A model generated the notes under the pieces. It ran no database searches, was not told the origin of the DNA, and saw only the letters and a program-made list of their open reading frames with translations. Shown one piece after another: positions 56,093-64,000 of a stretch of 64,000 nucleotides of DNA. The stretch is from Hyperoplus lanceolatus (taxonomy: Eukaryota; Chordata; Actinopteri; Uranoscopiformes; Ammodytidae). Position 1 is the stretch's first letter. The number at the start of each line of letters is the position of its first letter. The translations under genes were made by a program, and so were the position numbers. Location: contig CM049395.1 of the NCBI GenBank assembly GCA_026929865.2, forward strand, positions 10,747,501 to 10,811,500. The letters run 5' to 3'.

Positions 56093-56799
56093 TTTTGCTG
56101 CTAGATTCTGAATGTTAGATTGTGGGCTTACTTCCACTATGATTCCCATGGTACATGTGCGTTAGTATTTATTCTGCTGGCATGCACCTTCCTGGCTTGC
56201 CTGTAGACACGGTCGAGAGGCAACTGGGACAAATTGGCAGGAAGGTTGAGTGGCGATGCTCTATCCAGCTGTCTTAATAAATCCATGATATCATTAGGGA
56301 GATTCAGGAAGCAGTCAGTCAGGTTGGGCTGCGGGTGTATGACTAGGGATTTCAATTTAGCCAACCAATACCCTAGCTCCGACAGGAGAGACAAGACAAA
56401 CTTTTAACACTCTATGGCAGCAATAATGCATCATATATTGGTGGTGTTCCTATACTAGTGTGAAGTTTTGAACATCTGAGACAACATGCAATGACCATGA
56501 ACACATGCCAAATACATTCACAACTTAAATGCCAATACATGTTTATAGTTGGAGGCTGGGGAAATGAAGAGGAATAAATTCCAGACAGAGGTGATGCAGC
56601 GAGGTTGCAGAGCCGAGCATCGCAGTATGGAGGGTGTATGGAACACATGACTATACAATGACTTCTGTAACTATATGGACTTCTGCAAAGCTCCATTCCA
56701 CAAAAAGAATAAAGTCTGTCCATCATCTTCAAAAATTAGTGGAGATAACATGTTTCCTTATTACCTTTTCAAAGGCAAACATGTTCAGTTCAAAATGTG
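56093..56799. other. Spacer with an unrecognised minus-strand ORF
   Basis: Minus-strand codons from about 56406 to 56140 are open: KFVLSLLSELGYWLAKL ... LDRASPLNLPANLSQLP ... RQARKVHAS, ending PWES. The composition is protein-like (few rare residues, amphipathic Leu spacing), but no family is recognised and no splice or promoter signal was identified. A second minus-strand frame (56412-56732) is Cys-rich and looks like chance. It may be a fragment of an unidentified transposon or a lone exon. Confidence 0.3.
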
Positions 56800-57285
56800 T
56801 TACAAGTAGGAGTAGGAGTAAACACTGCAGTCTAGTTTCGCTCTCGTGAAATTGTATACACGTTGCTTGGCAACGCCCTCGTCCCCCCGTAGCCTATATC
56901 ACTCTCCCTTTTAGCTTTTCTTCATTGCATTTTCTTTTTTTTCTTTGATGGTTCAGCCCCATTATCAGTCATTATGATGACAAATAACTGTATCAAACAA
57001 GGCTCCCGCTCCCCTTCCCTCACCTGGAGGGATAGGCTTCTCAATTCACGTTGCTGCGCCACACTGAAATCTGCGATCAATACGGATATGTGACCATAGA
57101 GCTTGCACGAGCGAACCGAAAATCGGACTGGGTGTGTGACCAGACCAAAAGCAGTAATAAAAACTATTTAAAAACGTCTTTCTTTGCACTGATGGTCTCG
57201 TTTGCTGTTAAAGGTAATTTATGATTATCAGAGGAAACATGAGGCTGTTTAAAAGATATTTAAATGTTACTCGTAGCCGCTTTAA
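56800..57285. mobile_element. TTAA element, family B copy 2 (inverted)
   Basis: The right end TGTTACTCGTAGCCGCTTTAA is the inverted family-B terminus, with TTAA at 57282-57285. The body matches 8306-8760 read backwards, including the lysine-rich AAGAAAAAAAAGAAAATGCA segment and GTTGCTTGGCAACGCC. The left limit near 56800 is approximate because the other terminus is absent. The start of the 60-codon frame is lost (ATG reads AAG). Confidence 0.75.
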
Positions 57286-58138
57286 GCAGAATAGTATGCT
57301 TCACCACATAAATATGTTAGCATCAAGGTGGCTGGTTTCTTGATTACGGTTGTTTGATTCGTCAACATGCCTCAAACAACGTGTTGTAGAAGCCTAATGA
57401 AAGTTCAATCACAAGCTGTGGGACTGTTCAGGGGACCATTGAAATCAACATCCATTCCAGCAGCCCTGCAGGTTCTGGCAGGAGAAATGCCACAAGAGGT
57501 CAGAGGGAAACAACGTGTGACTAATTGGTGTGCCAACATCAAAAGGCATGGAAAACATCATGGCTGTAAACTTGTGCTAAAGGCGTTCTGGGTATAAGGA
57601 AGCCAGCAGAAAGCAAGTTCCGTCTAGGTTGCTGTCAGTCCTTCTTTCATTTCTAGAAAGTCATCCCACAGCAATATGCATTGTGTTGGAGGAAAGAGGG
57701 TGTCAAGATGTTTTCTGTCACACCCATAAAGTGTTTACAAAAGATTGACATTGGTCACCCAATGACGCCTCAAATTCCCCTTGCAGACCGTCTCATCTCG
57801 GATGTTAGAAGTCATTCCTTTCATAGTTGTTTTTCATTTGACTCATCATCTCTGTTATGTTGTGTTGATTGTTTGAAATCAATCACACCCATCATCTGGT
57901 TTGCACATCAGCTCATTTAATACAATGAAGTTGTTGACACGGTAGCAACAGATGAATACCTGAACACCAGAAATAGACCTGGTTAAGAACCAACATTTAA
58001 ACAAAACAAAATCGAAATGTTGAATATCCTGAACTCCACCCTTAACCACTCAAGCCTTTCCCTTGGCTGGGAAAAGCATGCACGCATTGAACTCTTGCAA
58101 CTGTTGTTTATAGCTATACTCCTCTCACATGAGATTAA
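57286..58138. other. Intergenic stretch, no gene seen
   Basis: A 76-codon frame at 57367-57597 (MPQTTCCRSLMKVQSQA...) is unsupported by motif or splice context. Otherwise ordinary sequence. Confidence 0.45.
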
Positions 58139-59119
58139 GGCCCTGTTCTCACGGCAACACGAAACGGTGCAAACGCGGAAAAATTCCTGCGGTTGCATTA
58201 TATCATGTCCATGAAAACAGCAAACGCAGGAATGAAACCGCAAGTTTTTTGAGATCTACTCCCAGGGAGGATTTTTTGGAAAACACAACGGTTTTGGTTT
58301 CATGTGAACACCGAAAACATTTTCCCTGGTAACGCTGACGTCACGGCTCCACTTCACGTATGCATAGTCTATAACATTTGCTGTCAATACCCACACGCGA
58401 GTTATAAAGTTAGAAGACAACATAACGTGCAGGGCTTAAATAGGCCTATAACACTCGCCAATTTAGTCTGTAGTCTATTAGTAAGTTATTGATACCATGC
58501 ACCCGCCACTTTGTCTGGGGAAAGATTTGTGCTCTGTCGCTTTTTCTAGCAAAATAAACTTGTGTACACGGCTCTCTCTACATTAAAAACACTATCCATA
58601 GTTCAGTGCGCAGCGGTTAAGTTACTGTTCAACAAAAGGAGCATTAAGGCTACGGCATCACAGTAAAAGCATTTCACTGGCTAAACATTAACAGCATTTC
58701 ATCGGACAAACGTGAGTTGACTTTTACTTTGAAGTACGCCTAACAGGAAAAGTAGCCGCTCACAAAGCCCCTTCACTATCAGCATGTCTTCTGTTTTCAC
58801 GAGTTCAATGCGGTGAAATAAGAGGACAGAAAGCTTGTCATTTACAATACTTGTAACCCCAAGCTTACACCAACCGCTTTATGAACGTTAGTGGCATTAC
58901 TTTTCGGTTTCAGTAAGGTTTTATGCATCAAATTGCACCGGAAAAGCTACTACTACCTTGTACCGCCAACTGCTGGCCTGGCATGCTTACTACATCGATT
59001 TCGTCCCGTTTCCTCTGAAAACTTGCACGGGTGAAGATGTCAGATAAATTGTCTGAACGGGGTTTTTTTTTAAACCAAAAACGGGAAAACTGTCACGTTT
59101 TCACCGTGAGAACAGGGCC
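58139..59119. mobile_element. PIF/Harbinger-type MITE
   Basis: GGCCCTGTTCTCACGG at the left and CCGTGAGAACAGGGCC at the right are perfect inverted repeats, flanked by TAA on both sides (58136-58138 and 59120-59122). The 3-bp TAA/TTA target and GG-rich termini are those of PIF/Harbinger elements. It is 981 bp with no transposase or Myb-like frame. Confidence 0.85.
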
Positions 59120-59122
59120 TAA

Positions 59123-60736
59123 AGTGCAAATATAATTATTTTCCCACCTTGTGGATATAAAAAAAACATCCTCATATTATTGCCATGACATTATTATTCA
59201 GGGGTGTCACTTAATGCACTGCATCTTCATTTGCTGTCTCTGAGTGTTGGTGCAGAGAGCAGTGTAAGGAAGAGATAAAAAAAAATGAATCCTGCAGAGG
59301 ATATTAGATTATAAGGATATTAAAACAGCTCTTCAGGGGGGTATGAGGTAGTGTCTATGATCCAGTAGTTAATAAAGTATTGCTTTGGATATTCATAATA
59401 AAAACGGCATGATCTTTTACAGCTGCTTTCTTTCATTTTGAGAATGATTTATTGGTTCTGGGCACACTGCAGCTCAATGAAATGAAACTGAGCTTGTTTT
59501 CTTTATCCAGCTACCCAATTAACAGACAAAGAATAGCTGTCTTTTCAACGTGAGAAAGCTTGGCGATATTAATCCCACTGCACAGTGTGTTTCTTTTTAT
59601 ATACTGTGTGTCTACATGACATCACAACATTCAAAACCTTTTCAGTTTGACATAAGATGGTCAAAATAAAATAATTTACATGTTAAAAAATTACCAAAGA
59701 AAATATTTGAAATGTCCAAAATATTGCTTGTACTTGAGTTGTGTCAATTTGTATGCAACTCCTGGTAAACCTGAATAACTTGAATGTATTTATTTGTACT
59801 TAGTGACATTTAGGCTAACCTGCAACCTTTGAAGGTTTCTCTCCAATTTTGTTTTGCCTCTATAGACTCCTGTTAATGTCCCGATGAATTGCAGTTGTAC
59901 AGCTGTAGGAAATCTCACACAAACGGGGTCAATATATTTTCTAAGACTGAGCATCATCAGACTCTCGTTTTATTTTTCAAGCAGGATGGCATCCATCGAT
60001 TGGTCAGTAATGCGTAGGTGGGCCTGTGCCCGACAGACGACAACAAAGAAGTTCCATCAAAATAAACCCACTCACTGCCCTTCTTTGCAAACTGTTCCTT
60101 TTACTTTTATTTGCTCATCACTTCTTAAACGGAATAGCATATTATGTACAGATTGCAGTAATTTGTAATCCGGATTGCCAGTATTGATTGTGGTTGTCTT
60201 TCAAAAAAACAAATTAGGGTGTCCATGTGAACATGGAAACTGTGTTCAACTTGCTGTTTATAAATCCCTTCCTAATAGGCTTTCTATTAAAGTGATGTAT
60301 GCACTTGATTTGTCTTATTTGGATTTCTGATAAAGCCTCATACAAGCTTCAGATACGTTTTGGAATACATTTCTTTAAAAAAGGACTGTTGATGTTGTCT
60401 CCTATCACGGCCCAGTATAAAAGCAAGTTTATTCTGGTTATGGCATCAATACCTGTGAGGCAACAAAAAGATAAATTAATGATTCTTATTTGGCAAATAG
60501 CCTATTCTTTAAGATACCATAATATGCTATGTTTCGGGTTCAGATTTTTATTTTGTGACTCTACTAGAAACTGTTTTTATGGTGTAGTGTCCAAAAATGC
60601 CTTTTTATTTCTCACACTGGCATTGTTTATAGCCTCGCAGCGAAGACGTTTAGAGCCTAAACCGAACTCTCTTTAAGACCCCCGTCTGCCCTCTGGCCTC
60701 TGCCTGGAACCTCATTAGCCTCTGATACTCGCTACA
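59123..60736. other. Intergenic stretch, no gene seen
   Basis: No exon or complete element. 60130-60245 contains GTAATCCGGATTGCC and GTGTCCATGTGAACATGG, words often found at edges of a fish DNA transposon, but no pairing end lies in the region. Confidence 0.5.
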
Positions 60737-61071
60737 CTGCATGGACCTATTAGATATACTGTGAAGTGAGAAGAGCGGACTGCAGTGGGAGAGCGCCAGG
60801 TTTGAGTAGGCAGGGGAGGGCGTGGCAGGGACGGACCTTAGCTTGTAGCAGCATTTCCAAACATGGAAAATCTGTGTTGTTCGATACAAAAGGCACCATA
60901 GTTTTGAGCGCTGTACACAGCCACCCCAGACGGTAAACAGAGAATACGTTTAAATCCATGTAAGTTGTAAATCATGATTTGACACTTTGGTATCGTCCAA
61001 CATGACTATAAAACATTATAACAACATTGTTAGGTCAGAAAAGATTAAAAAGCATGATAGGTGTTCTTTAA
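60737..61071. mobile_element. TTAA MITE, family A copy 4 (truncated)
   Basis: ATGGACCTATTAGATATACT at the left has lost the TTAAAGA terminus; the right end ATAGGTGTTCTTTAA is complete. It keeps CCCAGACGGTAAACAGAGAA but lacks most of the central part including the C homopolymer. It is 335 bp and more diverged than the other three copies. Confidence 0.75.
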
Positions 61072-61411
61072 GGTGTAGTGTTGTGACAACAATACCTTTT
61101 CAAACTTATGCACATTGAGTATGGCACATTTGACAGTGATCTGTCTACACCAAAATGGAGCTACATGTGTAATCCTATGCCCACAGAGCAGCAACTAAAC
61201 CCCTATCAAGAATCTGAGACATGATGCATCTTTAATTACATGTTGAAAAAAACACAAGCCAGTTGTTGGTAATAAGCATAAGCCTCAGAATCCGTGTTAT
61301 TCAACCCGAACCCGAACGGCACCCTAGTTATATAATATATACTGTATATATTGGGTTAGCTATTAACCATGTTCACCTGACGTAAGTATTCAAATTACTT
61401 TTCTTCGTGTT

Positions 61412-61412
<1 letters not shown>
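61072..61412. other. Intergenic stretch, nothing recognised
   Basis: No ORF of interest; a short TATATA run lies near 61330. Confidence 0.6.

Positions 61413-61413
<1 letters not shown>

Positions 61414-61469
<56 letters not shown>
61414..61469. repeat. (TG)n microsatellite
   Basis: Uninterrupted TG dinucleotide tract of about 28 units. The poly-Cys/Val and poly-His/Thr frames across it are artefacts. Confidence 0.97.
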
Positions 61470-61471
<2 letters not shown>

Positions 61472-63210
61472 GTACACTGACCTTTGTCTGATGGATTGTT
61501 TTTCTCAGATGAAGACATTAAGGAGGGTGGGGGTTGTGTGGGGGATGGGTTTCCCCAGTAGAAATCAGGAAGGGGGTTCTTGGAGTACCTAGAGATGAGC
61601 TTCTGCTCTGCCATGTAATTATGTACACCTCTTTCTCCTCCCTCCATTTGCCTGTTCTCATCTTTCATTCTACAGCCGCTCCCAGCCGAGCCACACGTGG
61701 TGGCAATGTCTGTTGTACCACTGCTCTGACTGTATACACACAGCTGAGAAACTGGTGGGGGTGGGGGGGTGGGTGGTGCTGCACAATAACACAGGCTTTA
61801 CCTCTTGGGCAGCACAGCCACACTCAGGCATATGCCAACAAGTAAAGCACAGACAAACACACATACAAAAATGTGTATGAGAGTGCTCTTGCACACGTTG
61901 CATAAACATGGGTACACATGTGATAATAAATACGTGTAAACAAAGACATACACACAGAGGGGTATACTACAAAGCGAAATTAAGGGCTGAGCGAGGTCTG
62001 TCGAGTCTAAAGCCAGAGTTTTCAGTATCACGAAAGGTGACTCTCTTTCTACCTGGCTAGATCACTGTGGTAACAGAGGCTGCACGGCAAACCTGCCCAG
62101 ACCAGTTTTTGTTCCAGAGTTTGAGCTTAAAAGCAATTTGAGTGGCCTTGTGTTTGAATTGTGCTATATAAATACACTTGCCTTGCCTTGCCTTAAATTC
62201 AGCTCTTGGAGCTCTGCCCTTTAAGGAAATTACACCTTTTGAAATCCCGCGGAGCTGACTATATTGTCTGAGCGATACTTCTCACTGAGTAAACGAGAAA
62301 GTTAATGAACGAAACGAAGCCGTGACATAAGGTTTACTTTAGAGTGAACTGTAAAATCGCGTTGCGGCTTTTTGCCACATGCATAGTTATTGATGCAGAA
62401 AATGTAAAATAGCCTAGACCTACTGTATGCAGCGCCACGCTATGCTCTCACCTCAAATGATTTTACCTGGCGATCTACACACATTGGCTCTTAATGAAGC
62501 GTTCTATAAAATCACAGGTTGCAACATTATTTCACTGAAGGCTTTTTTCTTTTCATCAGTAGCGATTACAGTTTGGACGTGACAGGTGACAGCTGTCACA
62601 GTTCGGACATCGCTGCAGACTCGCAGGTTAAGCTTCTCACAGTAGATTCATATTTGTCCGGAAAATACAGACTACAGGTTTTGTATCTAGGCTATTTATT
62701 TTAATGGTATTTATAAGATGCAAATAAAGGGCTATTAGCCTAAATCAAAATCAAAATTGTATTAATTTTGATATGTCCAAAACTAAAGTGATTTTCCACA
62801 TAGGCTATGCTATTCATTAGGGGACAGTGTCAAACTTAAATCAGATTCTTAAGTGTAGGATTATCAACTAGGCTAAATGGTGTACTGTTTAAATCCGAGT
62901 TCAATCTTTTAATTGCTTTATAATGTCACGTTACGCACTGCGAGAACAATCTGTAAAATAAATTAATCAATTCAGTCGCCCAATTTTCTGACAACATTCC
63001 ACTCTCTCCTTATTTGAAGTAAGAGTTTTTTCGGCTCTCTGTTTTCTGCTGTTCTGTGATCATTCAGACTGACAAACTCTTCCTCTTGAGTGAAGTCAAC
63101 GACGCACTTTTTTTTTTTACTCAGCTGCTCGCAATCAGTCCGTTTGTGTAAAGTTAGCGGTACAAGATCAGTTCAGTCTGTGCGGAAGCAGAGTCAAATG
63201 ACGGGTCAAA
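61470..63210. other. Intergenic stretch with LINE tail and transposon edge
   Basis: 62150-62197 (GTGCTATATAAATACACTTG then (CCTTG)n) resembles the 3' tail of a CR1/L2-type LINE. GGGGTATACTACAAAGCGAA at 61959 resembles a fish Harbinger-like terminus, with no second end found. A G-run segment lies at 61755-61775. No exon supported. Confidence 0.45.
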
Positions 63211-63450
63211 CGCCCCCTCTTATGGGGACGCGCACAGAGCCTGAAGCCAAAACCCTTGTTCAACATAAAGGTGCCAACGCACTGCACATCGCCGCGCGGC
63301 GAGTTTACATAGAAAGTCAATGTATTTCGAGCGCCGCCGCGCGAATCGGCGGCCGGCGGCAAGCGGTTCACGCGGCGCGAATGGGGCGGCGCGGCCGCCA
63401 CAGAAGTTGAAAATATTGGACTTTTCGCCGCCGGCCGCGCCGCGATAGCC
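63211..63450. other. CpG-rich patch
   Basis: An island of CGCCGCGCGGCG-type words in otherwise AT-rich DNA, with internal inverted pairs (GCGGCCGGCGGCAAGCGG against CGCCGCCGGCCGCGCC). A CCAAT box (GCCAATCAGCG) follows at 63449. It is either the core of a GC-rich MITE or a small CpG island; no ORF here is credible as a gene. Confidence 0.5.
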
Positions 63451-63624
63451 AATCAGCGTTGAGCTCCTCCCGACGTCACTCGGGTGAGTCTGCTGAGCTA
63501 CAAGACACGTGAAACCTGGCTGGCGGTGCTGTCGGGAAAGGACGGATGAAGGGAAAAAAGAAGGAAGAGAGAGAGAGGGAGAGGGAGAAAGTTCCAACAC
63601 ATCGATAAAATGTATGACAGCAGT

Positions 63625-64000
63625 TTAAAGCGGCTACGAGTAACATTTAAATATCTTTTAAACAGCCTCATGTTTCCTCTCATAATCATAAATTACCTTT
63701 AACAGCAAACGAGACCATCAGTGCAAAGAAAGACGTTTTTATATAGTTTTTATTACTGCATTTGATCTGGTCGTACACCCAGTCCGATTTTCGGTTCACG
63801 CGTGCATGCTCTATGGTCACATATCCGTATTGGTCGCAGATTTCAGTGTGGCGCAGGAACGTGAATTGAGAAGCCTATCCCTCCAGGTGAGGGAAGGGGA
63901 GCGGGAGCCTTGTTTGAGACAGTTATTTGTCGTCATAATGACTGATAACGGGGCTGAACCATCAAAGAAAGAAAAGAAAATGCAATGAAGAAAAGCTAAA
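63625..64000. mobile_element. TTAA element, family B copy 3 (runs off the window)
   Basis: Starts TTAAAGCGGCTACGAGTAAC and matches 8306-8680 closely to the last base. The 60-codon frame (63806-63988, ending EKKMQ) is intact and differs from the 8487-8669 version at a handful of residues. Confidence 0.85.

Noticed and set aside
1..64000. CRISPR array, bacterial operons, riboswitches
   Set aside because: Base composition, repeats and element types are those of a vertebrate nuclear genome; no regularly spaced short repeats with unique spacers occur.

Overview
The window looks like non-coding, transposon-dense nuclear DNA of a ray-finned (teleost, probably percomorph) fish. The signs are many TTAA-flanked MITEs, hAT elements with 8-bp target duplications, Tc1-type inverted repeats, a PIF/Harbinger-like element, a tRNA-derived SINE, a CR1/L2/jockey-type LINE and long (CA)n tracts. 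I could not support any host protein-coding exon. The only long open frame is the LINE reverse transcriptase, and it is broken.

Layout. 1.7-5.2 kb: TTAA MITEs and a 2.2-kb hAT element with a second element nested in it. 5.7-7.4 kb: a palindromic Tc1 element carrying two inverted copies of a dead transposase half, with a LINE tail in one arm. 8.3-9.8 kb: two TTAA elements sharing one TTAA, the second split by a Tc1 fragment. 13.3-16.7 kb: a duplicated 447-bp segment plus satellites, with microhomology at every join. 16.7-22.3 kb and 32.8-37.3 kb: repeat-poor stretches. 22.3-31.5 kb: scattered MITEs, a Tc1 transposase fragment, LINE tails, a SINE with a 16-bp target duplication and a ~180-bp tandem repeat. 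38.2-40.6 kb: a dead piggyBac element whose transposase gene is interrupted by a Tc1 relic, itself interrupted by a hAT MITE. 42.0-44.6 kb: a 2.6-kb hAT element. 44.9-48.2 kb: the LINE. 50.3-56.1 kb: a 5752-bp element that is almost entirely one inverted repeat. 56.8-64 kb: further MITEs, a Harbinger-like element, a (TG)n tract and a GC-rich patch.

The most unusual object is the 50333-56084 element. Two arms of about 2.75 kb face each other around a ~240-bp loop, flanked by a perfect 8-bp duplication (AAATATTG). The outer ~2.5 kb of each arm are almost identical, while the inner ~200 bp are clearly diverged. Each arm carries the same two small ORFs, read outward, and ordered internal repeats. 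Its superfamily is not evident from sequence alone. The genes here do not form a host pathway; what they record is layered transposition.
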